A stretch of 64,000 bases of DNA from Bin87 sp965220265 (GTDB lineage Bacteria > Chloroflexota > Dehalococcoidia > Lucifugimonadales > UBA3495), in the NCBI GenBank assembly GCA_965220265.1, contig CBDCPM010000002.1, positions 124,001 through 188,000 of the forward strand. Reading direction: 5' to 3'. Both the position numbers and the translations under genes were made by a program. Below, one piece after another: positions 42,980 through 51,267 of the stretch (its first letter is position 1; every line of letters starts with the position of its first letter). Under the pieces are notes generated by a model. That model was not told the origin of the DNA. It worked only from the letters and a program-made list of their open reading frames with translations, and did no database searches.

Positions 42980-43945
42980 CTACGGCGTGAGGATGATCTT
43001 GCCCGTGGTAGCGCGGCCGGCCAGTTGGCGGTGAGCCTCGGCGGCTTCGGACAGTGGGAAGAGGTGCTCCACGCGCAGGTTGAGTTCACCAGACTTGACC
43101 CATCCGAGCACGGCGCCGGCGCGCTTTTCGAGCTCCTCACGGTTGACGGTGTAGTCGCCGAGCCCTGGGCGGGTGAGGAACTTGGAACCGTTGCCCAGAA
43201 CCCGGGGATCCATGGACTCGACGGGGCCGCTGGCCTGGCCGTAGAGCACCATGTAACCGCGGGGAGCGAGGCAGGCGATGCTGCGGTCGAAGGTGTCCTT
43301 GCCCACAGCGTCGTAAACGACCTGGAGGCCCGCGCCATCGCTAGCATGAGCGATTTCGGCGGCGAAATCCTGCTGGGTGTAGAGGATCACGTGGTCGGCG
43401 CCGGCTCCCCGGGCGAGTTCCGCCTTGGCCTCCGTGGAAACGGTGGAGTAGACGTAAGCGCCGAGAGCCTTACACATTTGGATGAGCAAGAGGCCGACGC
43501 CGCCGGCGCCGGAGTGGACGAGCACACGGTCTCCGGCCTGGACGCGGTAGGTGTCGTAGCAAAGGTAGTGGGCGGTCATGCCCTGGAGCATAGCCGCCGC
43601 ACCGTCGCGGGCGGACAGGCCGTCGGGCATCTTGATCAGGCGCCAGGCCGGAACCAGGGCCTGTTCAGCGTATGAGCCCGGGTGGCTGCAGTAGGCGACG
43701 GTATCGCCGGCGGCCACATTGGATACCCCGGATCCTACCTGCCGTACGATGCCGGCTCCCTCAACGCCGGCGACCCAGGGCAGCCCGGGCGGGTTGACGC
43801 CCATGCGGCTGTAGATATCGGTGAAGTTGACGCCGACGGCTTGGACATCGACAACGGCCTGATCGGGACCGGGGCTGGGATCCGGGAGGTCAACGTAGTG
43901 CATTACCTCGGGTCCGCCGTATTCGGTGATCTGGATGGCTTTCAT
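42980..43945 (-). CDS. NADPH:quinone oxidoreductase (MDR superfamily)
   Basis: The 321-residue protein is a zinc-free medium-chain reductase of the zeta-crystallin type: MKAIQITEYGGPEVMHYVDLPDPSPGPDQAVV, VNFTDIYSRMGVNPPGLPWVAGVEGAGIV, VLVHSGAGGVGLLLIQMCKALGAYV (nucleotide loop GAGGVG) and VVYDAVGKDTFDRSIACL. These reduce quinones or enones with NADPH. ATG 43945 follows TGGAGGCCG and is the natural start; 39 upstream codons in the frame are not conserved. It is followed by the metallopeptidase gene. Confidence 0.92.
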   Translation of the reverse strand: MKAIQITEYGGPEVMHYVDLPDPSPGPDQAVVDVQAVGVNFTDIYSRMGVNPPGLPWVAGVEGAGIVRQVGSGVSNVAAGDTVAYCSHPGSYAEQALVPAWRLIKMPDGLSARDGAAAMLQGMTAHYLCYDTYRVQAGDRVLVHSGAGGVGLLLIQMCKALGAYVYSTVSTEAKAELARGAGADHVILYTQQDFAAEIAHASDGAGLQVVYDAVGKDTFDRSIACLAPRGYMVLYGQASGPVESMDPRVLGNGSKFLTRPGLGDYTVNREELEKRAGAVLGWVKSGELNLRVEHLFPLSEAAEAHRQLAGRATTGKIILTP

Positions 43946-44216
43946 GCTAACGGCCTCCACAGCTTTGCGGGTTAAGAGCTTCGTGGGTTGAGTTTCGGTA
44001 GCATAGCATAGGGCGATTGGACCGGCGCAACGCGTGTATGTCAGCAATCGGCGCCCGCCCACGGGGACGGTGGTATCTACGCGAAAGTTAGTCCCCGCTG
44101 GCGCGCTCTTGACCCGCTCACCAGGCCGTGCAATCGTGGGCGGGCAGACTAGGCGGGTAGGTCGGGCCGTTGTTGGGCGCAGAGCCCGAGACGCAGGAGA
44201 TACGAATGCGAAGAAG

Positions 44217-44825
44217 CTACGGTTGAATTATCGCGAAGTGGGCCTCGGTGGGCACGCAATCGGCCCCGTTGATGGGAACCATGTCCTGAGGACACGCCGA
44301 GAACGCGACGATACAGTCTATCTCGGCGCGCAGGGTTACGTAGTCCCCTGCCCTGGAGACCGGCGGTTCGAATCCAACCGCGCCGTCGGGTCCAACTGGA
44401 ATGTTCATGAAGAGGTTCCACGGGCTGGGGGTTTCCGGCGGTGACAGGCCCAGTTCCGCCAGCGCGGCGGCCAAGTTATCGGTGCAGTTGTCGTGGTAAT
44501 CCGCGCATCCCAGCAACTCGTAGCGATACCGGTCACACGCTGCCAACAACGTATCGTGTATCCCTCCCGAAGTGTCCTCCGCTAACGTCAGGATCGGCCG
44601 ACGACGGTTGGTGACCATGGATTGCCCGATGATTGGCATGATCCTCTGGAGAGAGGTGCGGGAATGTTCCATGGACATGAACTCGGTCAGGTCGTCACGC
44701 GTAAATGCCCAGGTGTCGATAACCTGCTGGCCGTGGGTGTTGATCACCCTGACGCTGTGGCCCCCGGCTACAAAAGCCGACTTGCCGCGCCGGGCGGGAA
44801 TGGTGATTAGCGGCGCTGCCGTCAT
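44217..44825 (-). CDS. DUF1989 urea carboxylase-associated family protein
   Basis: The 202-residue protein matches the urea-carboxylase-associated (DUF1989) family: IPARRGKSAFVAGGHSVRVINTHGQQVIDTWAF, FMSMEHSRTSLQRI, CDRYRYELLGCADYHDNCTDNLAAAL and NLFMNIPVG. The conserved Cys and His residues suggest metal binding. In other bacteria such proteins act with urea carboxylase or guanidine enzymes; none is adjacent. ATG 44825 follows GGGAG at six bases. The gap to the next gene (44826-45161) holds the promoter of the GreA-like gene and nothing else recognisable. Confidence 0.82.
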   Translation of the reverse strand: MTAAPLITIPARRGKSAFVAGGHSVRVINTHGQQVIDTWAFTRDDLTEFMSMEHSRTSLQRIMPIIGQSMVTNRRRPILTLAEDTSGGIHDTLLAACDRYRYELLGCADYHDNCTDNLAAALAELGLSPPETPSPWNLFMNIPVGPDGAVGFEPPVSRAGDYVTLRAEIDCIVAFSACPQDMVPINGADCVPTEAHFAIIQP

Positions 44826-45083
44826 GTTTAACTCCCGTATTGAGGCACCGTCGGCAGGACGATGAGCGCAGAGTGCCGCCAACCGGTGCGATGTAGGTTC
44901 ATGATATGCCGGCATCCGGGCTACGGCAATTAAACCGCGACTCGGCGACTGAATCGATGCTGCCGCGCATCGTTCTCAGAGCCACATATTGGAAACGATA
45001 TGTGGTTGCGCCACGCACGGGATGATGGTCGTCGCGGGCGTTCCTTTGCGGGAATACGGCAGCAGGCAAGGAAGGGCCCGCGT

Positions 45084-45112
45084 TTGCCCTACTGCCGGCC
45101 AAATGCTATATT
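45084..45112 (+). promoter_or_regulatory. Promoter of the GreA-like gene
   Basis: TTGCCC at 45084-45089 and TATATT at 45107-45112 are separated by 17 bp. The start near 45119 leaves about 43 bases to the TTG codon at 45162, preceded by CCGGAGGG. Confidence 0.55.
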
Positions 45113-45161
45113 GAACGAAGTTTTTAGTCTGAGCCGGCGCCAAAACCGGAGGGATAAACAG

Positions 45162-45980
45162 TTGACCGACGACCAGCACCTCTCGATTTCGGAAGGGATC
45201 AGTAGGTTTGTAGAACATCTAAAAGATGGCAAGCAGGTAATGCAGGGCCAGCAGGAACTGTTGCGCTTCCAGGCCAGGATAGGGAAAGACAAAGCGCTGG
45301 CTACGCTCCATGCTATAGAGGTTGGCGAATACGCCAAGTGGACCACGGAGAACGTAGAAGACGCCGCCTTGAGGCTGGATCCCGTAAAGAAATTCTTGAC
45401 GTTTGCCAACAAGCGAGGCTGGACCGAGATCAGCCTGGCGCGCTATGCAGCGGCTCCCCGGCGCAACCGGCGACGGTTCGCGGGCGGAGTGGCAGGAGCG
45501 CGGGCGGCGGGGACGCCGAGCGCGCGGCTGAGCGCGGAGCGGCATATCGAGTTGCAGGCCGAATTGCAACGGCTACGCGAACAGGTCCCGCAGATACGAG
45601 ACGCGATCCGGTTGGCACGAAGCGACGGCGACGTGCGGGAAAACTCGCCATTGGATGCGGCCCGAGAACAGCAGCAAATGACGGAGCGACGCATCCGGCA
45701 ATTGGAGAACGACTTAGCCAACGTGGAGATCGTGGACGCGGCGAACGCCGACACGGAAAAGGTGAGCATCGGGTCGCGGGTCACCCTGCACGACATCGCC
45801 TCGGAGCAGAGTCGGGTTTTCACCCTCGTGGACGTGCGCGAGGCGGACGTATCGGCGGGGAAGATATCGACGGTCTCACCTATCGGGCAGGCCCTGATGG
45901 GGCGGAGCGCGGGCGAGGAGGTTACGATCGCCACGCCGCGCGGCGCGGTGGAGTATCGGATCGAGGGGATCGGCGGATAG
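45162..45980 (+). CDS. GreA-like transcription elongation factor with N-terminal extension
   Basis: The 272-residue protein ends in a full GreA: coiled-coil with LRSDGDVRENSPLDAAREQQQMTERRIRQLE (the GDxxENxxxxAAKE tip motif with acidic residues) and the FKBP-like C-terminal half (VTLHDIASEQSRVFTLVD, KISTVSPIGQALMGRSAGEEVTIATPRG). The first ~120 residues (SISEGISRFVEHLKDG..., KKFLTFANKRGWTEISLARYA) are an added domain, then a basic low-complexity linker (RRNRRRFAGGVAGARAAG). The start is TTG 45162 after CCGGAGGG. GreA rescues arrested RNA polymerase; the extension may target it. It is followed by a convergent terminator. Confidence 0.85.
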   Translation: MTDDQHLSISEGISRFVEHLKDGKQVMQGQQELLRFQARIGKDKALATLHAIEVGEYAKWTTENVEDAALRLDPVKKFLTFANKRGWTEISLARYAAAPRRNRRRFAGGVAGARAAGTPSARLSAERHIELQAELQRLREQVPQIRDAIRLARSDGDVRENSPLDAAREQQQMTERRIRQLENDLANVEIVDAANADTEKVSIGSRVTLHDIASEQSRVFTLVDVREADVSAGKISTVSPIGQALMGRSAGEEVTIATPRGAVEYRIEGIGG

Positions 45981-46009
45981 CTCCGGCCGCATCGGAAATT
46001 CAAGAATTT

Positions 46010-46032
46010 GGGGCGGGTCGTTGACCCGCCCC
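46010..46032. terminator. Convergent terminator hairpin
   Basis: GGGGCGGGTC (46010-46019) and GACCCGCCCC (46023-46032) form a perfect 10-bp stem around GTT between the convergent GreA-like and peroxiredoxin genes. T-runs are weak on both sides. Confidence 0.6.
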
Positions 46033-46038
46033 ATTGGT

Positions 46039-46506
46039 TTACTCGTTGAGGTCGGCCACGGCCTGCAGAATTGTTTCCGGGTCGGGCAGCGTGCCCGGTT
46101 GGTACGTCTCGCGATACCGGATAACGCCTTCTCGATCGACGATGATGACGGCGCGAGTTCCGGCGCCGCGCTCTTCGTTCCAAAGGTCGTATGCGGTGGT
46201 CACCCGGCCCTTGGGATGCCAGTCCGATAGTTCGGGGTAGGGTAAGCCACCCATAGTGGTGGTCCAAGCCCGATGAGCGGCGACGTGGTCACAACTGATG
46301 CCCAGCACCTGGGCATTCAACTCCTGGAACCGCGCGTTAAAACGGCGGAAGGAAGTGGCCTGGTCCGTTCAACCGCTGGTGAAGTCCAGGACGTGGAACG
46401 AGAGGACCACGGTGTTGGTCCCGCGGTAGGTGCTTAGAGTGATGTCGCCGTCGTTGGGCGACGCGAGAGTGAAGTCCGGCGCATTGTCGCCGATTTGACC
46501 TGACAT
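46039..46506 (-). CDS. Selenocysteine-containing peroxiredoxin (in-frame TGA at 46371-46369)
   Basis: From ATG 46506 (RBS GAGGAG), the minus frame gives a thioredoxin-fold peroxiredoxin of 155 residues: IGDNAPDFTLASPNDGDITLS, VVLSFHVLDFTSG, TGA, TDQATSFRRFN, then VLGISCDH and VIIVDREGVIRYRETY. The TGA is residue 46, exactly where the peroxidatic Cys sits (xFTxxCTxQ). The frame is open on both sides and the fold continues normally to 46039, so selenocysteine is the clear reading. A possible stem (CCGC/GCGG, outer arms 21-24 and 36-39 bases after TGA) could be the SECIS, but it fits the loop rule less well. The product would reduce peroxides quickly. Confidence 0.85.
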
Positions 46507-46707
46507 CTAACTGCTCCTCGGTAGGGCCGGGCGGTGGGTTTGCTGCGGCAGCTTCCGCGCCGGCGGGATTGGCGTCGATTATACCGCACGCTCCAACGCA
46601 GCGGGGCGGGAACCGGTCTGGATGGCGACGGGTGGACTGAACATGGGCGTCCAGGGACCCCGTGCTATACTCCCCGACGCTGCAGCCGGCGGCTAGGGCG
46701 TCTCGAT

Positions 46708-47721
46708 TTGGAAGTGGTATTTGACAGAGGAATATACCTACCGGAGATCGGGTTGTGGCTTGACGCCCTGCGCAAGCAGGACACCTCGGTTATCTCTCAC
46801 GCGCATTCCGACCACACGGCGCGGCACCGCCGTCCCGTGCTAACGCCCGGAACGAGGTTGCTGCTGGGCGACTACCTAAGTCGTTCGGAGCCGGTCGAAC
46901 TGGGCTTTGGCCAGGCACTGGAACGCTCCGATTACGCGGTCACGTTGTATCCGGCAGGCCACTGCCTGGGATCCGCGCAGACGTTGGTTGAGAGCAAGGT
47001 CACGGGCGAGCGCCTGCTGTACACCGGAGACCTGCGGACACAGCCCTCGCCGATCAACGAGCCGCATGAGGCGGTTCCGTGCGACGTCTTGGTGATCGAA
47101 AGCACCTACGGACGCCCGGATTACGTTTTCCCGCCCCAGGAAGAGGCGATCGGCATCGCCATGCGGGTGGTCGCGCAATGGCTGAACGAGGGCGCGCTGC
47201 CGGTGGTGCTGGGCTGGAGGCTGGGCAAAGCGCAGGAGGCGTTGTATCACCTGCTGGCGGCCGGGTTCCGCGTGGCCTGCGAAGAGAGCGTCTACGAGAT
47301 TGTGCGCAAGTACGAGGATGGAGGAGTGCGGTTTCAAGGCGAGTATCGGATGTGCGACGGCGACATCCGGAATGACGAGGTGCTGCTGTTTCCGCCGGGG
47401 AAGAAGTCGCGAGAGACCGTCAATCGAGTGAAGCCCGACCGAAAGCCGGTTCGTAACCTGGAACTGACCGGGTGGGCGGCGGGAACCGGAGTAAAACCCT
47501 GGGGTCGTGGCAGGCCCGGCGACGCCAGCCTGCCCTACAGCGACCACGCCGATTTCAACGACCTCGTCGCGTACGTCGAGGCGGTGCGGCCCAAACAGGT
47601 GTACACGGTTTTCGGGTTTCCGGACCTGGCGGAGCATCTGCGCCGGAAAGGCTACTCCGCAATCCATCTGGGAAAGAACGCTACGGAGGCGGACCGGGCG
47701 TTCCAGTTGCCGCTGCTGTAG
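46708..47721 (+). CDS. MBL-fold exonuclease/mRNA 3'-end processing-like protein
   Basis: The protein of 337 residues has VISHAHSDHTARHR (HxHxDH), PAGHCLGSAQTLVE, LLYTGDLRTQP and SYGRPDYVFPPQEEA-type blocks, and ends with YSDHADFNDLVAYV and VYTVFGFPDLAEHLRRKGY. These are the MBL and beta-CASP-like motifs of the exonuclease family linked to DNA-ligase-associated helicases and YSH1-type RNA nucleases. No ligase or helicase gene is adjacent. The start is TTG 46708 or GTG 46714; an upstream frame to 46534 looks non-coding. Function: DNA or RNA 3' processing (inferred). Confidence 0.8.
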   Translation: MEVVFDRGIYLPEIGLWLDALRKQDTSVISHAHSDHTARHRRPVLTPGTRLLLGDYLSRSEPVELGFGQALERSDYAVTLYPAGHCLGSAQTLVESKVTGERLLYTGDLRTQPSPINEPHEAVPCDVLVIESTYGRPDYVFPPQEEAIGIAMRVVAQWLNEGALPVVLGWRLGKAQEALYHLLAAGFRVACEESVYEIVRKYEDGGVRFQGEYRMCDGDIRNDEVLLFPPGKKSRETVNRVKPDRKPVRNLELTGWAAGTGVKPWGRGRPGDASLPYSDHADFNDLVAYVEAVRPKQVYTVFGFPDLAEHLRRKGYSAIHLGKNATEADRAFQLPLL

Positions 47722-47755
47722 CTCGATGGCGGCGCTATAGGGCTCGAGGCCGGGG

Positions 47756-48943
47756 CTATTCGCCCGGGCCTCGCAACAGATCGAGGTACTTGTAACCCGA
47801 TCCGGTGTTCAGGAGGACGACCTCCTCGTCCGCTCCTATGCTGCCATCGGCGAGCAAGCGCTGGAGTCCCACCAAGGTGGCCGCGCCCTCTGGACAGGCG
47901 ATGACGCCCTCGGTGCTCGCGAGGGTATACATGGCGTCGACCATCTCGTCGTCGCTGACGGCGAGCGCGCCGCCCCCGGTTTCCCGGAGAGCTTGGAGAA
48001 TGAGGTAGTCGGCGAAGGGGCCGGGGACGCGGAGACCGTCGGCCTTGGTGGTGGCGTTGGGCCACGGGTCGGCGGTGTCGGTACCGTCGTTCCATGCCTT
48101 GACTATGGGCTGGCAGCCGTCAGCCTGCACAGCGTAGAAACGAGGTAACTTGCCCTCAATCCAACCGAGCTCGAGCAGTTCCTGGAACCCCTTGTGCATC
48201 CCGATAATGCCGGTGCCGCCGCCGGTGGGGTAGACGATGGCGTCGGGCATCCGCCAGCCCAACTGGTGGGCGATCTCGAGGCCCATGGTTTTCTTGCCCT
48301 CGGCGCGGCAAGGTTCCTTCAGGGTGGACAGGTCGAACAGGCCTTGCTCGGCGGCGATGGCGACGGCGATGCGTCCGGCGTCACCGATCAGACCGTCAAC
48401 GAGATTTAGCTCGGAGCCGGCGACGATGGATTCCTTCTTGTTGGCGTCGGGAGCATCTTGAGGCATGAACACCTTGACGGGCGTACCGGCGCGGGCGCAA
48501 TAGGCGGCAGCGGCGCCGGCCGCGTTGCCGGCGGATGGCATGGTGAACCCGCGGGCTCCTACTTCGACCGCCTTGGACACGGCCGCGGCGATGCCACGGG
48601 CTTTGAAGGTTCCGGTGGGATTGAGGCCTTCTTCCTTGATGAGGAGGCGACGGATGCCGACCCGTCGGGCCAGCGTCGTGGCGTCGAGGAGGGGAGTGCC
48701 ACCCTCTCCGAGGGTAATGACTGCGTCCGGGTCGGTAACGGGCAGGAGTTCGTTGTACCGCCACATATTGCCGGGGCGGCTATCGAACACGGACCGCTGC
48801 ACCTCCCGCCGGAGGCGGGGCAAGTCGTAACGGACGAAGAGAACCTTGCCGCAGCATTCGCTGACAGTGGCCAGTCCATCATACGGGTAAGCGTTTCCGC
48901 AGATGGTGCATTCCAGATGGTCGATGTAACTGAATGAGGTCAT
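47756..48943 (-). CDS. thrC: Threonine synthase with N-terminal zinc-finger-like region
   Basis: The 395-residue protein has the PLP-dependent threonine synthase motifs: LGEGGTPLLDATTLA, GLNPTGTFKARG (PLP Lys), PSAGNAAGAAAAYCARAG, YPTGGGTGIIGMHKGF (phosphate loop) and CPEGAATLVGL. The N-terminus adds CTICGNAYPYDGLATVSECCG, a CxxC...CC zinc-ribbon-like element typical of the archaeal/Chloroflexota type. It converts O-phosphohomoserine to threonine. ATG 48943 (MTSFSYIDH) is chosen. The NYN-domain gene upstream ends four bases before it, so they form an operon. Confidence 0.92.
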   Translation of the reverse strand: MTSFSYIDHLECTICGNAYPYDGLATVSECCGKVLFVRYDLPRLRREVQRSVFDSRPGNMWRYNELLPVTDPDAVITLGEGGTPLLDATTLARRVGIRRLLIKEEGLNPTGTFKARGIAAAVSKAVEVGARGFTMPSAGNAAGAAAAYCARAGTPVKVFMPQDAPDANKKESIVAGSELNLVDGLIGDAGRIAVAIAAEQGLFDLSTLKEPCRAEGKKTMGLEIAHQLGWRMPDAIVYPTGGGTGIIGMHKGFQELLELGWIEGKLPRFYAVQADGCQPIVKAWNDGTDTADPWPNATTKADGLRVPGPFADYLILQALRETGGGALAVSDDEMVDAMYTLASTEGVIACPEGAATLVGLQRLLADGSIGADEEVVLLNTGSGYKYLDLLRGPGE

Positions 48944-48947
48944 CCAT

Positions 48948-49844
48948 TTACTCCGGGTGGTAAGGCTCATCCCCGATGGTGGCGACCACCGGGTTGGAGA
49001 TAGCCGGACGGTTGAGACCCAGCGCCTCGCGAACGAATTCGTTGGTACGGATCAGTCTCACCGCAGAGGTAGGGTACTGGGGGTTGTTGGGGTTGGGGAC
49101 ATCATGCCGTTCAATCATACCTTCATACAGCCATTCTTCCACTAGTCGGCGGCATTCAAATTCGTTCCAGGCGATTCCCCAGTCGAGCATCCACTGGTTG
49201 CACAGCATACTGTAACCCACGAAGTTCATGCGGGATTCCAGCTTGCTCATCTCGCGGACGAAGATCTGTAGCACGTCCTGTGCGGTTTCCGCCTGCTCCT
49301 CGGGGGTTGGGAACTGGATGTCCAGGTCACCGTGTTCGGCCAGCTGGAACCCGAGCTCGGCTTCCAGAGGAAAGAGTGGAGCAACGGCGAGCATATCGCG
49401 GGCGACGGACTGACTGAAGGCACAGATAATTACTCGCCGGCCCATGCCGCGGGCGCGGTCAACCAGCACCTGGTAGTCGGAATCTCCGGAACCGAGGATT
49501 ACAACGTTACAGTCTTCGCGATCACGGAGCCAGTCGTAAACCTCCAGCAGGATGGAAGGGTCGCTGCGGTCTTTACCGGCCATGGTCCGGGGCGCGTGAT
49601 AAAGAGTTATGCCCGCTTGCGTGAACGCGGTGCCATCATCCGGCCTGAGGCTCCAGTCTCCAAATGCTTTGCCGCCTAATACTTCTCCAAATACCTGTCC
49701 CACATTAGTCATGGCTTCGTACAACGCTTGAGGAGTTACGGTTTTCTGATAGAGTTGAGCCCCGCGACGAATGTTTTCCCAATCGATGGCGATTAATACC
49801 CCGTTAGACGAATCTTCCAACTGGACACCTCCATGTGAAGTCAC
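48948..49844 (-). CDS. NYN domain (LabA-like) protein with C-terminal helical domain
   Basis: The 298-residue protein carries a PIN-like NYN domain: GVLIAIDWENIRRGAQLY (first acidic residue), SDPSILLEVYDWLRD, VVILGSGDSDYQVLVDRARGMGRRVIICAF (second and third acidic positions). The C-terminal 100 residues form a helical domain (FVREMSKLESRMNFVGYSMLCNQWMLDWG), as in many LabA/DUF88 proteins. It is a probable metal-dependent ribonuclease. It overlaps the upstream hypothetical's 3' region slightly in position and directly precedes thrC. Confidence 0.82.
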   Translation of the reverse strand: MTSHGGVQLEDSSNGVLIAIDWENIRRGAQLYQKTVTPQALYEAMTNVGQVFGEVLGGKAFGDWSLRPDDGTAFTQAGITLYHAPRTMAGKDRSDPSILLEVYDWLRDREDCNVVILGSGDSDYQVLVDRARGMGRRVIICAFSQSVARDMLAVAPLFPLEAELGFQLAEHGDLDIQFPTPEEQAETAQDVLQIFVREMSKLESRMNFVGYSMLCNQWMLDWGIAWNEFECRRLVEEWLYEGMIERHDVPNPNNPQYPTSAVRLIRTNEFVREALGLNRPAISNPVVATIGDEPYHPE

Positions 49845-49861
49845 TTCTCGGATTATACATA

Positions 49862-50265
49862 TTACTCGCCTGTGTGCGAGTGATGGCTGGTTGGCCTATC
49901 GGGCCAGAATGGTTCGTACAGGCGCGTAAACAGGTGTTCGGACAATTGGAAACCGTCGGCTGCCTGACCCTCGAGATCTTCGTTCTCATAGGAATTAGTG
50001 TGCAGCCTGCGGGCCCTGACGAAGGAATTATTGATCCATGCCACCGTGACGGGCGCTGATTGCCTTTATCCTCTCCCCAAGCCTTATTGGTCGCCGGGGG
50101 CAGATTGCCGTCGTCGCGCAGGCGCTTCCACGCCCCCTCGCGGAAGTGGTCGCTCAACCCGGTGTACCCAACGGCAGACTTGCCGTGATCTTCGGGTCGA
50201 GTCTGGTCGCCTGACGCGGCGAGCCCACGAGCAACGGCGGCTACGGTTTTGTCGGCAAAGATCAC
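49862..50265 (-). pseudogene. Hypothetical protein disrupted by a one-base frameshift
   Basis: From GTG 50265 the frame gives VIFADKTVAAVARGLAASG...DHFREGAWKRLRDDGNLPPATNKAWGEDKGNQ, and then the reading becomes implausible. In the next frame, from about 50060 to 49862, the text is again protein-like (VAWINNSFVRARRLHTNS...FQLSEHLFTRLYEPFWPDRP). Joining them by a one-base shift gives about 130 residues. No family is recognised; a TATAAT lies on the minus strand at 50308-50303. It could be a sequencing error or a recent pseudogene. Confidence 0.45.
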
Positions 50266-50383
50266 TTGAGCGAGCGGCGGATGGTATCCATCTAGTCGGG
50301 CTCATTATAGCCGAGCGGGCCCGGCCGGTCTGCGATTGGGGCCATCTAAAATTAATCGTCTATCCCACCAGAGGAGCCGTTAA

Positions 50384-51208
50384 ATGCCCGACAACGAACT
50401 CATCCTGTACGAAGCGAATCGCGACACCAATATCACCTGGATCACCCTGAATCGGCCGGACCGGCTGAACGCGCTGAACGACCAGATGCAGGTAGAAATC
50501 GCCGACGCCGTAGTCCGGGCCGACGCTGATCCGGACACGCGGGTGGTGATCATTACCGGTGCCGGGAGGGCGTTCTGTGCCGGCGGGGACATGGACCAGT
50601 TGGGCGGTTCCACGAATGGGAGCGGCAGCGGGTGGACATCGGGCAACGCTGACCAGGTGCGACGGAGTTTCAAGTTGGCACAGGACATGATCCTGGGGGT
50701 ACAGCGGTGCGAAAAGCCGGTGATCGCGATGGTGAACGGCGTGGCGACAGGAGCGGGGCTCGACTTGGCTTGCGCGTGCGATATTCGGACGGGGACGGTG
50801 AGGTCGCGGTTCATGTCTGCGTACGTACGGATCGGCCTTTTTCCCGGCTTCAGCGGGACGTGGCTATATCCGCGAACGCTCGGAAGCTTGGGTAGGGCCG
50901 CCGAGATGCTGTTCACGGGAGATTTCCTGGAGGCGGAAGAGGCGCACCGCCTCGGGTTCCTGAACCGCCTGGTCGGTGAGGATGAGTTGGAGGCGGCCAC
51001 GATGGAGCTGGCAGGGCGAATCGCGGCGGGGCCGCCGATTGCGATCCGGTTGTCCAAGCTGATGCTGTACAAGGGGCTGGAGTTCGACCTTGAGACGGCG
51101 ATGAAGATGGCAGCGGCCGGCGAGACCATTACGCTGACCTTCCAGGACCACGTCGAGGGTGTGGCGGCGTTCAGACAAAAGCGGTCCGCCGAATATCGCG
51201 ACAGCTAG
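50384..51208 (+). CDS. Enoyl-CoA hydratase/isomerase family protein
   Basis: The 274-residue crotonase-fold protein has TWITLNRPDRLNALN, VVIITGAGRAFCAGGDM (oxyanion hole), MVNGVATGAGLDLACACDIR (second oxyanion region) and LLNRLVGEDELEAATMELAGRIAAGPPIAIRLSK. It lacks a clear pair of catalytic glutamates: the positions corresponding to Glu144/Glu164 of enoyl-CoA hydratase show FLGLF-type and Arg-Ile residues (YVRIGLFPGFSGT, LGSLGRAAEML), so it may be a divergent hydratase, isomerase or acyl-CoA hydrolase. ATG 50384 follows AGAGGAGCCG. A GC-rich hairpin lies after the stop. Confidence 0.85.
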   Translation: MPDNELILYEANRDTNITWITLNRPDRLNALNDQMQVEIADAVVRADADPDTRVVIITGAGRAFCAGGDMDQLGGSTNGSGSGWTSGNADQVRRSFKLAQDMILGVQRCEKPVIAMVNGVATGAGLDLACACDIRTGTVRSRFMSAYVRIGLFPGFSGTWLYPRTLGSLGRAAEMLFTGDFLEAEEAHRLGFLNRLVGEDELEAATMELAGRIAAGPPIAIRLSKLMLYKGLEFDLETAMKMAAAGETITLTFQDHVEGVAAFRQKRSAEYRDS

Positions 51209-51210
51209 GC

Positions 51211-51235
51211 TGGGGCGTCCGTTGCGGACGCCCCA
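51211..51235. terminator. Hairpin between the hydratase and VWA genes
   Basis: TGGGGCGTCCG (51211-51221) and CGGACGCCCCA (51225-51235) form a perfect 11-bp stem with loop TTG. There is no T-run on the plus side, so it is a weak or factor-dependent terminator between convergent genes. Confidence 0.5.
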
Positions 51236-51267
51236 ACGCATTATCACGGGTCAATAGCCGCGCCGGG

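Noticed and set aside
42980..44062. Longer start for the quinone oxidoreductase
   Set aside because: The 39 extra codons are not conserved and ATG 43945 has a proper RBS and the typical MKAIQITEYG start.
44360..44376. GGTTCGAATCC resembling a tRNA T-arm
   Set aside because: It lies inside the DUF1989 coding frame (GFEPPVSRAG) and no acceptor, D or anticodon stems can be formed around it.
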